A stretch of 64,000 nucleotides of DNA, from the NCBI RefSeq assembly GCF_900100605.1, contig NZ_FNCN01000013.1, forward strand, positions 1-64,000, in the 5' to 3' direction. Shown piece by piece: positions 51,759 through 60,519 of this stretch (within the stretch, counting starts at the first letter, position 1; every line of letters begins with the position of its first letter). Source of the stretch: Sinosporangium album (GTDB lineage Bacteria; Actinomycetota; Actinomycetes; Streptosporangiales; Streptosporangiaceae). The notes under the pieces are model-generated. The model saw nothing but the letters and a program-made list of their open reading frames with translations, made no database searches and was not told the origin of the DNA. Made by a program: the position numbers and the translations under genes.

Positions 51759-52166
51759 ATGGTCACACAAGAGCGCTTGATTCGCTTCGCCCCGTTGTCT
51801 CCCCTTCTCCTGCTCGCCGTGCCGGCCGCTCAGGGCCTACTCGTGTTAGGCCTACTCGTGCGCCGCCCCCGCGCCTTCCCAAGGTCGCCGGAGCCCGCCA
51901 CGGCATCGTCCTCTACCGCGACCCGGCGACGTCCCTGGAGGAGCAGCAGGCGGCGCCGGCGCCGTCTCCCGAGAGACGAGCGGAGAAGCGGTACGGCGAA
52001 GCCGTACCGCTGCGCCTCGCGGTCCTCGGCGAGTCCACCGCAGCCGGGCTTTCTCGCCGAAGACGGCTTCCATCCCTGCGCGCGGGGCTACGAGACCTGG
52101 GCGGGGAGACCCGCCGAGTTCATCGCTTCCCGAAGCGAGTTCGCCGCTCCCGCGGGGAAGACGTGA
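51759..52166 (+). pseudogene. GDSL/SGNH-type esterase pseudogene with internal deletion
   Basis: Three pieces in two frames: an N-terminal hydrophobic segment (FAPLSPLLLLAVPAAQGLLV, LGLLVRRPRAFP), then in the other frame KVAGARHGIVLYRDPATSLE and the nucleophile block LRLAVLGESTAAG, then back to the first frame FLAEDGFHPCARGYETWAGR, the catalytic Asp/His block. The ~150 residues normally between nucleophile and DxxH are missing, so it cannot be active. Confidence 0.7.
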
Positions 52167-52217
52167 GACTCCGGTGCCCGCCGGGGGGCGGCCCCCTGAG
52201 GGGGCCGCCGGGGGCGG

Positions 52218-53945
52218 TCAGCGGCGGGAGCGGGCCTTGAAGAGGGCGCGTTTGGCGACCTTGCCGACCTGCTTGTCGGGGTGGGCCTCGCCGATGGCCT
52301 CAAGGAGCTCTTCGACGTGGGGGTGGGGCACCTTCCAGATGACGTCGAGCAGTTCGCACAGGACGGCGGAGGGCCCGATGTCGTGGAGGCTGCTGACGAA
52401 CTCGTGGCGGCCGAGCCCGGCGGAGATCGTCCACATGTCGAGGATGATCCAATGGGTGTCGGCCTGGGTGGGCTCGGAGCCGTCGACGTCGAGCTGGGCG
52501 AGGTGGGTGGCGGCGTAGGCCCGCAGGGTGGGCTCCTTGAGCGCCTCCTGCCAGGCGGGGACGGCTTCGTCGCCGAGGGAGCCGACCAGGCTGGCCGCCT
52601 GGACGCGGATCAGGGCGTCGGCCTCATCCTCCACGGCGGCCTGGAGCAGCTCCCTGGCGGCCTGCTCGGGCTCGCGCAGGCCGAGCCAGGCGGTGAACTC
52701 GGCGTCGGCCTCCTCCTCGGGCAGCTCGGGGCTGAAGGCGAGCAGCTCGAAGGCCGTCATGGCGTCGATGGCGGGTCGGGCGTCGACGTCGAGGTCGGCG
52801 TCGTCGACGAGGTGGACGATGCCTTCGGTGCCGAGGGGCGTCAGGCGCAGCGTGTCGCCGTCGAGGGCGACCATGCCGTAGCCCTTGAGCCATTCGACGG
52901 GCGGGCCGAGCGGGTCGCCGAGCGCCGCCGCGGCGCCGGCCCAGGCGTCGCCGCCGAGGTCGTCGAGGTCGGCGGCGGCTTCGGCGAGGTCGTCGCGGAG
53001 CGCGGCGAGCGACCGCTCGCCGCCGGCGAGCAGCAGCCGGACGAGAAGGGCCCTGGTCAGGCCGGACAGGACGATCGTGAGGTCTTCGTCGGGCAGCTCG
53101 GGGTCGCCGTAGTCGACCGAGTGCATGCCGAGCATCCAGGCGTCGAGCACGTCCTCGTCGTCCTCGAACGGCCAGGCGGCGGTGTCGGGATCGACGCTGA
53201 CGGTGTCGTCGCCGTCGGGCCGGAGGAATTCGAGGTCGACGGCGAGGTTCCAGAGGTTCCACAGGTGGGGCACGGCCTCGGCGAGGGCGGTGCCGGTGGT
53301 GTCGGGCCTCGGGAGTCCGACGACGGCGAGCGCCTCTTCGATCTCGTCGTCGTGGAGCAGGCTCTCCTCGCCCATGCGCCGCTCGGTGCCCACCCACAGG
53401 GCGAGGTCGCGGGCGCGGGCGATCAGGGGGACCTCGCGGGCGGCCGCGGCGAGTTCGGCGTCGGGGCGGAGCCGGATCGTGGGGAGGGCCGTGAGGTCGT
53501 CGGCGAACGGTTCGAGGTCGCCGAGGCCCCCGTCGACCTCCTCCTCCTCGTAATCGCCCTCCTCGTCGATCAGCTCCTCCATGGCCTCGACGAAGTCGTC
53601 CTCCAGGTGGTCGAGCTCGGCGAGGAGGTCGTCCAGGGAGTCGGAGCCCTTGGCGAGGCGTCCGGTGGCGTCGAGGAACGCGAGGTAGGCGCGGACGGCC
53701 GTCACCATGCCGTCGGCGGCCTCGTCGGGATCTTCGACGACCTTCGGCATGCGGTCGAGCAGGACCGTGCGCAGATCGGCCCTGCGCCATCTGCCCACGT
53801 CGTCGGAGGCGATCAGCCGATGCCACAGGACGGCGGGGCCCACCAGGTCCGGGTCGCTGCCCGGCGCGTGGTCCGGCGCCCACAGAATGAACTCTTGGAG
53901 CAGGGGGCGCAGTTCAGCCGCGGCTGCCTCGATGCGATCGGTCAC
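52218..53945 (-). CDS. Large acidic protein of unknown function with helical repeats
   Basis: 575 residues, very rich in Asp, Glu, Ala and Leu, no signal or TM. Residues ~95-150 are strongly acidic and coiled (LDDLLAELDHLEDDFVEAME, ELIDEEGDYEEEEVDGG). The C-terminal ~150 residues look like HEAT-type helical repeats (EADALIRVQAASLVGSLGDE, AVPAWQEALKEPTLRAYAAT) and end basic (KRALFKARSRR). Probably a scaffold or interaction protein; no name can be supported. It is encoded alone, convergent with the GDSL pseudogene. Confidence 0.75.
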   Translation of the reverse strand: MTDRIEAAAAELRPLLQEFILWAPDHAPGSDPDLVGPAVLWHRLIASDDVGRWRRADLRTVLLDRMPKVVEDPDEAADGMVTAVRAYLAFLDATGRLAKGSDSLDDLLAELDHLEDDFVEAMEELIDEEGDYEEEEVDGGLGDLEPFADDLTALPTIRLRPDAELAAAAREVPLIARARDLALWVGTERRMGEESLLHDDEIEEALAVVGLPRPDTTGTALAEAVPHLWNLWNLAVDLEFLRPDGDDTVSVDPDTAAWPFEDDEDVLDAWMLGMHSVDYGDPELPDEDLTIVLSGLTRALLVRLLLAGGERSLAALRDDLAEAAADLDDLGGDAWAGAAAALGDPLGPPVEWLKGYGMVALDGDTLRLTPLGTEGIVHLVDDADLDVDARPAIDAMTAFELLAFSPELPEEEADAEFTAWLGLREPEQAARELLQAAVEDEADALIRVQAASLVGSLGDEAVPAWQEALKEPTLRAYAATHLAQLDVDGSEPTQADTHWIILDMWTISAGLGRHEFVSSLHDIGPSAVLCELLDVIWKVPHPHVEELLEAIGEAHPDKQVGKVAKRALFKARSRR

Positions 53946-54041
53946 CCGATCAGGCTAGTAGGCGCGGGCAGTGCTCGGCTCCCGATATCGAGGCTCAGGC
54001 CAGGATTCACCTAGCCCGAGTTGTCATGTTTGGCCGGAGTC

Positions 54042-54758
54042 TCAGTTTGCTCGGCGCATCGCCTCGGCGATGCGTTCGGCCGCGGCGACCACCGGGGCCG
54101 CGTGCAGGCGGCCAGGTGTCCTGGTCAGGCGTTCGATGGGGCCGGAGACCGAGATGGCGGCCACCACCTTGCCGCCGGTGCCGCGGATCGGCGCCGACAC
54201 GCTCGCCACGCCCTGCTCGCGCTCGCCGATGCTGTGGGCCCACCCTCTCCGGCGCACGCTCGCGAGGGTCGCGGCGGTGAACTTGGCGCCCCGCAGCCCC
54301 CGGTGGAGCCGGTCGGGCTCCTCCCAGGCGAGCAGCACCTGCGCGGCCGACCCCGCGCCCATGGGGAGGCCGGAGCCGACGGGTACGGTGTCCCTCAGGC
54401 CGCTGGCGCGTTCCGCCGCGGCCACGCAGACCCGCTCGTCGCCCTGGCGGCGGTAAAGCTGCGCGCTTTCCCCCGTCAGGTCCCGCAGGTGCGTCAGCAC
54501 CGGGGAGGCGATGGCCAGCAGCCTGTCCTCGCCGGCCGCCGTGGACAACTCCGAAAGCCGCGGCCCGAGGATGAACCTGCCCTGGGTGTCGCGGGAGACG
54601 ATGCGGTGATGCTCCAGCGCCACGGCCAGCCGGTGGGCGGTGGGCCGGGCGAGTCCGGTGGCGCTGACGAGCTGCGCCAGGGAGGCCGGACCGGCTTCCA
54701 GGGCATTGAGCACCAGAACCGCCTTGTCGAGTACTCCGACTCCGCTAGAGTTGTCCAT
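54042..54758 (-). CDS. ndgR: IclR-family regulator, NdgR type
   Basis: 238 residues. N-terminal winged HTH (GVGVLDKAVLVLNALEAGPA, SLAQLVSATGLARPTAHRLA, VALEHHRIV) and C-terminal IclR effector domain (GESAQLYRRQGDERVCVAAA, GSAAQVLLAWEEPDRL, GVASVSAPIRGTGGKVVAAI). Divergent from leuCD, the conserved position of Streptomyces NdgR, which controls leucine and other amino-acid genes. ATG 54758 (MDNSSGVGVLDKAVLVL) matches family starts; the frame is open to 54839. Confidence 0.9.
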   Translation of the reverse strand: MDNSSGVGVLDKAVLVLNALEAGPASLAQLVSATGLARPTAHRLAVALEHHRIVSRDTQGRFILGPRLSELSTAAGEDRLLAIASPVLTHLRDLTGESAQLYRRQGDERVCVAAAERASGLRDTVPVGSGLPMGAGSAAQVLLAWEEPDRLHRGLRGAKFTAATLASVRRRGWAHSIGEREQGVASVSAPIRGTGGKVVAAISVSGPIERLTRTPGRLHAAPVVAAAERIAEAMRRAN

Positions 54759-54764
54759 AACCCG

Positions 54765-54784
54765 ATACTGCCGTCTCGGCATAT
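54765..54784. promoter_or_regulatory. Dyad in the ndgR-leuC intergenic region, probable IclR/NdgR operator
   Basis: ATA-C-TGCCG-TCT-CGGCA-TAT: TGCCG (54769-54773) and CGGCA (54777-54781) with matching ATA/TAT flanks, centred in the 70-bp divergent region. IclR proteins bind such short dyads; the site could control both ndgR and leuCD. Confidence 0.6.
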
Positions 54785-54828
54785 GAGAAAGCAAGTCGGG
54801 TGCGAGAGCGAGATCGCAAGGAGGCGAC

Positions 54829-56214
54829 ATGGGCCGCACACTGGCCGAGAAGGTCTGGGAGCAGCACGTTGTGCGACGTGCCGACGGTGAGCCCGACCTG
54901 CTCTACATCGACCTGCACCTCATCCATGAGGTGACCAGCCCGCAGGCGTTCGACGGCCTGCGATTCAGCGGCCGGAATGTGCGGCGACCGGAGCTGACCA
55001 TCGCGACGGAGGACCACAACGTCCCGACCGTGCTCGGCCCGATCACCGACCTTGTGTCCAAGACCCAGGTCGAGACCCTGCGCAAGAACTGCGCGGAGTT
55101 CGGGATCAGGCTCCACCCCATGGGCGACGCCGGCCAGGGCGTGGTCCACATCATCGGACCCCAGTTCGGTCTGACCCAGCCCGGCATGACCGTGGTGTGC
55201 GGCGACTCCCACACCTCCACCCACGGCGCGTTCGGCGCCATCGCGTTCGGCATCGGCACCTCCGAGGTCGAGCACGTGCTGGCCACCCAGACGCTGCCCT
55301 CCTACCGGCCGAAGACGATGGCCATCGAGGTGAGCGGCGAGCTGCCGGTCGGCGTGACCGCCAAGGACCTCATCCTCGCGATCATCGCCAAGATCGGCAC
55401 CGGCGGCGGCCAGGGCTACATCGTCGAATACCGCGGTGAGGCCATCCGCAAGCTCTCCATGGAGGGCCGGATGACCGTCTGCAACATGTCCATCGAGGCG
55501 GGCGCCCGGGCCGGCATGATCGCCCCCGACGAGACCACCTTCGAATACCTGCGCGGCCGGGCCCACGCCCCTGAGGGCGCGGCCTGGGACGAGGCCGTGG
55601 CCTACTGGAAGACCCTGCGCACCGACGACGACGCCGTCTTCGACCAGGTGGTCGAGATCGACGCCTCCGCGTTGACGCCGTTCGTCACCTGGGGCACCAA
55701 CCCGGGGCAGGGTGTTCCGCTGGGCTCCGCCGTACCCTCGCCGGACAGCTTCGCCGACCCGATCGAGCGGGCCGCGGCCGAGCGGGCCCTGGAATACATG
55801 GGGCTCACCGCCGGCACGCCGCTGGTCGAGGTCGAGGTCGACACGGTGTTCGTCGGGTCGTGCACCAACGGGCGCATCGAGGACCTGCGGGCCGCGGCCG
55901 ACATCCTGCGCGGACGCACGGTCGTCACCCGCACCCTGATCGTCCCCGGCTCGATGCAGGTCAAGAAGGCCGCCGAGGCCGAGGGCCTCGACGAGGTGTT
56001 CAAGGCCGCCGGCGCCGAGTGGCGCCAGGCCGGGTGCTCGATGTGCCTCGGCATGAACCCCGACACCCTCAAGCCGGGTGAGCGCAGCGCCTCGACCTCC
56101 AACCGCAACTTCGAGGGCCGCCAGGGCAAGGGCGGGCGCACCCACCTCGTCTCTCCGGCCGTCGCCGCCGCCACCGCGGTCACCGGCAAGCTGACCGCCC
56201 CCGCCGACCTCTAA
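54829..56214 (+). CDS. leuC: 3-isopropylmalate dehydratase large subunit
   Basis: 461 residues. Aconitase-fold [4Fe-4S] enzyme isomerising 2- to 3-isopropylmalate. Motifs: [40 protein letters not shown], and the cluster cysteines in [18 protein letters not shown] and [11 protein letters not shown], then [27 protein letters not shown] precedes ATG 54829. It forms an operon with leuD, 9 bp downstream. Confidence 0.98.
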   Translation: MGRTLAEKVWEQHVVRRADGEPDLLYIDLHLIHEVTSPQAFDGLRFSGRNVRRPELTIATEDHNVPTVLGPITDLVSKTQVETLRKNCAEFGIRLHPMGDAGQGVVHIIGPQFGLTQPGMTVVCGDSHTSTHGAFGAIAFGIGTSEVEHVLATQTLPSYRPKTMAIEVSGELPVGVTAKDLILAIIAKIGTGGGQGYIVEYRGEAIRKLSMEGRMTVCNMSIEAGARAGMIAPDETTFEYLRGRAHAPEGAAWDEAVAYWKTLRTDDDAVFDQVVEIDASALTPFVTWGTNPGQGVPLGSAVPSPDSFADPIERAAAERALEYMGLTAGTPLVEVEVDTVFVGSCTNGRIEDLRAAADILRGRTVVTRTLIVPGSMQVKKAAEAEGLDEVFKAAGAEWRQAGCSMCLGMNPDTLKPGERSASTSNRNFEGRQGKGGRTHLVSPAVAAATAVTGKLTAPADL

Positions 56215-56223
56215 GGAGCCGTG

Positions 56224-56811
56224 ATGGACGCCTTCACCACCCACACCGGCCGCGCGGTTCCGCTGCGCCGCAGCAACGTCGACACCGACCAGATCATCCC
56301 GGCCGTCTGGCTCAAGCAGGTCAGCCGCACCGGCTTCGAGCGCGGTCTGTTCGCCGCCTGGCGCGAGGACCCAGACTTCGTCCTCAACAACCCCGTCTAC
56401 GAGGGCGCGACCGTGCTCGTGTCCGGTCCCGACTTCGGCACCGGCTCCTCGCGCGAGCACGCCGTGTGGGCGCTCCAGCAGTACGGCTTCCGCGCCGTCA
56501 TCGCCGCCCGCTTCGGCGACATCTTCCGCAACAACTCCACCAAGATGGGCCTGCTCCCGGTCGTGCTTCCGGCTGACAAGGTCGAGGCGCTGCAGAAGGC
56601 CGTCGAGGCCGACCCCGCGGTCGAGGTGACCGTCGACCTGGTCGAACGGCAGGTCCGCTGGGGCGGCGAGGCCGTCGGCTTCGAGATCGACGACTACACC
56701 CGCTGGCGGCTGATGGAGGGCCTGGACGACATCGGACTGACCCTGCGTCACGGGGACGACATCACGGCATACGAGAATGGTCGGCAGACATGGCTGCCGA
56801 CGACCGTCTGA
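56224..56811 (+). CDS. leuD: 3-isopropylmalate dehydratase small subunit
   Basis: 195 residues. Swivel domain partner of Leu[77 protein letters not shown] 56224 is preferred over GTG 56221 because AAGGAG ends 5 nt before it and the family starts MDAFTTHTG. Confidence 0.97.
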   Translation: MDAFTTHTGRAVPLRRSNVDTDQIIPAVWLKQVSRTGFERGLFAAWREDPDFVLNNPVYEGATVLVSGPDFGTGSSREHAVWALQQYGFRAVIAARFGDIFRNNSTKMGLLPVVLPADKVEALQKAVEADPAVEVTVDLVERQVRWGGEAVGFEIDDYTRWRLMEGLDDIGLTLRHGDDITAYENGRQTWLPTTV

Positions 56812-57131
56812 GGACATCCACCGCTCCACGTGGCCTCTCGGAGGCCCCCGGGCCGGACGAGCTTGCGCGGCGGTTGCGCGATGCGCACCGCCGCGTTCGC
56901 GCGCTTGCCCTGCCCCCCGTCGACAAGGAGCGCATCGCGCGGCGCTTCGTGGCGATCTGTGACCTCGCCAAGCGTGACCTGGGCCACGCCGCGGCCCGTT
57001 TGGACCTGCTTTTGGCTGATCTTGCGGCGGCCTCGGCCGTGCCCTCCCGTGCCCCGGAGACGCCTTCGCCGCCCCGCCCGCGCCCTGTCAGCGACACGCC
57101 GCGCGAGCGAAACATTACGCAAGGTGATTGA
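56790..57131 (+). CDS. Conserved-position small hypothetical protein
   Basis: 113 residues: [69 protein letters not shown] then a disordered basic/Pro tail. Mostly helical and charged, no TM. ATG 56790 overlaps the end of leuD by 22 bp. It sits between leuD and hup, where other actinomycetes also carry a small hypothetical gene. Function unknown. Confidence 0.6.
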   Translation: MAADDRLRTSTAPRGLSEAPGPDELARRLRDAHRRVRALALPPVDKERIARRFVAICDLAKRDLGHAAARLDLLLADLAAASAVPSRAPETPSPPRPRPVSDTPRERNITQGD

Positions 57132-57238
57132 GTCCCGCGCGATAGTCCCCTAATTTCAAGCGGGTAAGGGGTTTCTAACCTCGACCCTTCGAGTGTGTAC
57201 TGATAGAACCCCGAGCCGTAATAGGGGGAGCAACCTAG

Positions 57239-57538
57239 ATGAACAAGCGCGAACTCGTCGACGCGATCGCGGACCGGGTCGGCGACAAGAAGACGGCCAA
57301 CGAGGCGGTGAACGCCGTGCTTGAGGCCATCCAGACTGCGGTCGCCAGCGGTGACAAGGTCTCGATCACGGGCTTCGGCGCGTTCGAGATGGTGCACAAG
57401 CCCGCTCGCACGGCCAGAAACCCTTCGACCGGAGACCCGATCAAGGTGGCGGAGAGCTGGGCGCCGAAGTTCCGGCCCGGCGCCGACTTCAAGGAGCTGG
57501 TCAACGCCGGGGGCAAGAAGGCGGCCAGAAGGAAGTAA
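57239..57538 (+). CDS. hup: HU-family DNA-binding protein
   Basis: 99 residues, a short HU without the long Lys/Ala-rich tail. HU fold: MNKRELVDAIADRVGDKKTA, AVLEAIQTAVASGDKVSITG, FGAFEMVHKPARTARNPSTG (DNA-binding beta-arm with RNP), VAESWAPKFRPGADFKELVN and a basic end KKAARRK. GGGGGAG precedes ATG 57239. Nucleoid protein; the 107-bp upstream region presumably holds its own promoter. Confidence 0.96.
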   Translation: MNKRELVDAIADRVGDKKTANEAVNAVLEAIQTAVASGDKVSITGFGAFEMVHKPARTARNPSTGDPIKVAESWAPKFRPGADFKELVNAGGKKAARRK

Positions 57539-57557
57539 CCACAGGTAGACGTCATGG

Positions 57558-57586
57558 GCGCCCGGGTCGGTGAGAGGCCCGGGCGC
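57558..57586 (+). terminator. hup terminator
   Basis: GCGCCCGGG (57558-57566) pairs with CCCGGGCGC (57578-57586) across 11 nt. The next ~110 bp (57595-57705) are irregular GTGTCGGC/CATGTCGGCCGGG repeats without a gene. Confidence 0.7.
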
Positions 57587-57695
57587 TCAATGCGTGTCGG
57601 CACGTGTCGGCCGGGTCTCTGCCGGTCGGGCCCCGGGTCAGCCGGCTGCGTGTCGGCGGTGCATGTCGGCCGGGCGCGTATCAGTCAGGCGCGCA

Positions 57696-58577
57696 TCAGT
57701 CCGGCAGGGGGAAGGTCGAGAGCGTGACGTAAGTGATCCTGTCGCCGTCGAGGGCGATGTTGACCCGCTGGCCCGAGCGCAGCAGCCGCAGCGGCCCGGC
57801 GTCGAAGGCCGCCGCGTCGAAGAGGAGCTCGGTGCCGTCGTCGAGGAACACCGACCCGGAGCGGGTGTTCGGGTCAAAGGAGCGCACGGTCGCCTGCACG
57901 TCGATCAGCGTAGCCTCCCCGGGGTTCCACATCCGCGCCACCACCGCCGACGACCGCGGGCCGAGGCCGAGCCCGGCCGCGTCCGCCAGGTCCGCGGGGG
58001 TGTCCACGTCCCTGCGCACCGACGCCACCCCCGGGAGCACCAGTTCCTTGGCGCCTCCCGCCAGGTGCCTGGCCCGCGACTCACCGCCGAAGCGGGGCCG
58101 GAACGGCAGCCCGGCCCGCACACCGTAGAACGTCGTGCCGATCTCGGCGGCGTCCGGCAGGAACGACTCCTCGGTCTCGCCCGCCGCCGCGAGCACGGTC
58201 GCGAGCTCGGCCGGGCGCAGCGCGGGCAGGTCGGCCTGGAGCGCGGCGACCGGGTCGCCGGGCGCCAGCCGTACGGCATGAGCCGCACCGTGGCGCAGCG
58301 CCGCGTTCAGCCCGGCCTGCGGGTCGTCCACCACGTCGGCGCCGAGGCGCCCGAGGGCCTCGGCCGCGATCGCGTCGCCCGTCACGACCACGACACGCGC
58401 CACGGCGGGGCAGGCGAGGGCGGCGGCGACCGTGTCGCCCGCCACCGCGACCGCGAACGCGGCCCGGTGCGGCCCGGCGAGATCGGCCAGCCGCGACTTC
58501 GCGATCACCAGGGTCTTGACCGGCACCACGATGGACCAGCCGGGATTCTCCGCCGCCGCACGCATAACCTTAAGCAT
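57696..58577 (-). CDS. cofC: 2-phospho-L-lactate guanylyltransferase with C-terminal OB/cold-shock-like domain
   Basis: 293 residues from ATG 58577 (GAGGCGGG upstream; ATG 58565 is possible). The nucleotidyltransferase part (1-~205) has WSIVVPVKTLVIAKSRLADL, VVVVTGDAIAAEALGRLGAD, LQADLPALRPAEL and DVDTPADLADAAGLGLG. CofC/FbiD activates phospholactate or PEP for coenzyme F420. After ~residue 215 an additional ~75-residue segment (GEATLIDVQATVRSFDPNTR, SGSVFLDDGTELLFDAAAFD, LLRSGQRVNIALDGDRITYV) has the layout of a cold-shock/OB domain, an unusual fusion. Confidence 0.85.
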   Translation of the reverse strand: MLKVMRAAAENPGWSIVVPVKTLVIAKSRLADLAGPHRAAFAVAVAGDTVAAALACPAVARVVVVTGDAIAAEALGRLGADVVDDPQAGLNAALRHGAAHAVRLAPGDPVAALQADLPALRPAELATVLAAAGETEESFLPDAAEIGTTFYGVRAGLPFRPRFGGESRARHLAGGAKELVLPGVASVRRDVDTPADLADAAGLGLGPRSSAVVARMWNPGEATLIDVQATVRSFDPNTRSGSVFLDDGTELLFDAAAFDAGPLRLLRSGQRVNIALDGDRITYVTLSTFPLPD

Positions 58578-58642
58578 CCCGCCTCGACAGCTCGCGGAAC
58601 GAACCGGGAGACTTGTCACGCCTTGTACGAGTGGAGGAAGCC

Positions 58643-59368
58643 ATGAGCCGCCCCGGACGTCCGCCCTTTCTGTGGGAAGCCCTGGCTGTCGCGTTGATCA
58701 AGCCGCTGCTCCTGCTCTTCATCAAACGCAGGTGGAAGGGGAGGCAGCACATCCCCCGGCAGGGAGGTGTGATCATTGCCGCCAATCACTTGTCGTGGAG
58801 CGACCCCGTGCTGTTCGCCCACTACGCCTATGACAACGGACGCTGGCCGGTTTATCTCGCTAAATCCGGCATCTTCGGCGTTCCGGTGCTCGGACACATC
58901 GTCCGGAAACTCAGGCAGATCGCCGTCCACCGGGGCAGCACCGACGCGGCTCGTTCGCTCAAGGATGCCGAGCAGGCGCTCCGGGACGGCGCGTGCGTGA
59001 TCTTCTATCCCGAGGGCACCTGCACCCGCGACCCGGAACTCTGGCCGATGTCCGGCAAGACCGGCGTGGCGAGGCTCGCCCTGTCCACGGGGGTCCCCGT
59101 CATCCCCGTGGCGCACTGGGGGGCACAGGAGCTCCTGCCGTACGGCGAGAAGCGGCCGAGACTGCTTCCCCGCAAGACCTTCTCGGTGATCGCGGGACCG
59201 CCGGTCGACCTGTCGAAGTACGAGGGGCTGCCCATGCGGGCGGCGGTTCTGCGCGAGGCCACGGCGGACATCATGGGAGCGATCAATCAGCAGCTCGGGG
59301 AGATCCGCAACGAGAAGGCCCCCGACCTTCCTTTCGACCTGCGGCAGGAGATCCCGCCGGCGTCCTGA
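58643..59368 (+). CDS. Lysophospholipid acyltransferase (PlsC family)
   Basis: 241 residues. Acyltransferase motif I NHLSWSD (48-54), motif II region RQIAVHRGSTDAARSL, motif III FYPEGTCTRDPELWP and motif IV GVPVIPVAHWG. An N-terminal hydrophobic helix (ALAVALIKPLLLLFI) tethers it to the membrane. Acylates 1-acylglycerol-3-phosphate or a similar acceptor. ATG 58643 has GGAGGAA upstream; the frame is open from 58613. The gene precedes gpsA, giving a phospholipid-precursor pair. Confidence 0.9.
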   Translation: MSRPGRPPFLWEALAVALIKPLLLLFIKRRWKGRQHIPRQGGVIIAANHLSWSDPVLFAHYAYDNGRWPVYLAKSGIFGVPVLGHIVRKLRQIAVHRGSTDAARSLKDAEQALRDGACVIFYPEGTCTRDPELWPMSGKTGVARLALSTGVPVIPVAHWGAQELLPYGEKRPRLLPRKTFSVIAGPPVDLSKYEGLPMRAAVLREATADIMGAINQQLGEIRNEKAPDLPFDLRQEIPPAS

Positions 59369-59473
59369 GCCCGCGGAACGCGTGGAACGGCCGTTCAACG
59401 CCAAGTCGGGAAAGCTCCTGCAAACTCCGCCAATATTCCTTTCTGTCAACTGATATCGACGTACGGTGAAGAG

Positions 59474-60481
59474 ATGACCAAGGCTGCCGTTTTCGGTACC
59501 GGCTCGTGGGGCACCACGTTCGCCACGATCCTCGCTGAGGCGGGCACCGACACGATTCTGTGGGGGCGGCGTCCCGAGGTCGTCGAGGCCATCGACCGGC
59601 GGCACGAGAACCCGGACTACCTGCCGGGTATTCCGCTGCCGCCCACACTGCGCGCCACCGTGCACCCTGAAGAGGCCCTCGACGGCGCCGACTTCATGGT
59701 GCTGGCCGTCCCGTCGCAGTCGCTGCGCGGCAACCTCGCGGCGTGGCGGCGGCACATCCCCGGCGATGCCGTACTGGTCAGCCTCATGAAGGGCATCGAA
59801 CTCGGCTCCTGCAAGCGCATGAGCGAAGTCGTGCGCGAGGTGGTGGGCGTGCCGGAGGAGCGGGTCGCCGTCATCTCCGGCCCCAACCTCGCCCTGGAGA
59901 TCGCCGAGAGGCAGCCCGCCGCCGCCGTGGTCGCCTGCACCGACGAGTCGGTCGCCGACCGGCTGCAGGAAGCGTGCCACGTCCCCTGGTTTCGGCCCTA
60001 CACAAATCCCGACGTCGTCGGAGTCGAGCTCGGCGGGGCCGTCAAGAACGTCATCGCCCTCGCCGTCGGTGTCGCGGCGGGCATGAAGCTCGGCGACAAC
60101 GTGCGGGCGACCCTCATGACCCGCGGGTTGGCGGAGATCTCCCGGCTGGGCGCCGTGCTCGGTGCGGACCAGCACACGTTCGCCGGACTAGCCGGAATGG
60201 GTGATCTTATTGCTACCTGTACATCCCCATTGTCCAGAAACCGTACTTTCGGCGAGAATCTTGGTCGCGGCATGACCCTCAGCGAGGTCGTCGCCGCTAC
60301 CAAGCAAACCGCCGAAGGTGTCAAGTCCTGTGAGTCGGTGCTCGAACTTGCCAGAAAGCATGATGTTGAGATGCCCATCACCGAGGTCGTGGTGGGTGTC
60401 GTCCACGACGGCCTGACCCCGGCGGAGGCCGGAGTGCTGCTGATGTCGCGCAGCCCCAAACCAGAACGCTACGGAGTGTGA
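59474..60481 (+). CDS. gpsA: NAD(P)-dependent glycerol-3-phosphate dehydrogenase
   Basis: 335 residues. Reduces dihydroxyacetone phosphate to sn-glycerol-3-phosphate for phospholipids. Rossmann motif [20 protein letters not shown]; further blocks [60 protein letters not shown] (catalytic Lys), [20 protein letters not shown] and [18 protein letters not shown]. Confidence 0.97.
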   Translation: MTKAAVFGTGSWGTTFATILAEAGTDTILWGRRPEVVEAIDRRHENPDYLPGIPLPPTLRATVHPEEALDGADFMVLAVPSQSLRGNLAAWRRHIPGDAVLVSLMKGIELGSCKRMSEVVREVVGVPEERVAVISGPNLALEIAERQPAAAVVACTDESVADRLQEACHVPWFRPYTNPDVVGVELGGAVKNVIALAVGVAAGMKLGDNVRATLMTRGLAEISRLGAVLGADQHTFAGLAGMGDLIATCTSPLSRNRTFGENLGRGMTLSEVVAATKQTAEGVKSCESVLELARKHDVEMPITEVVVGVVHDGLTPAEAGVLLMSRSPKPERYGV

Positions 60482-60519
60482 CGACCGCCGCGGGCGGTCG
60501 CGCGCGAACGGAGTGAAGC

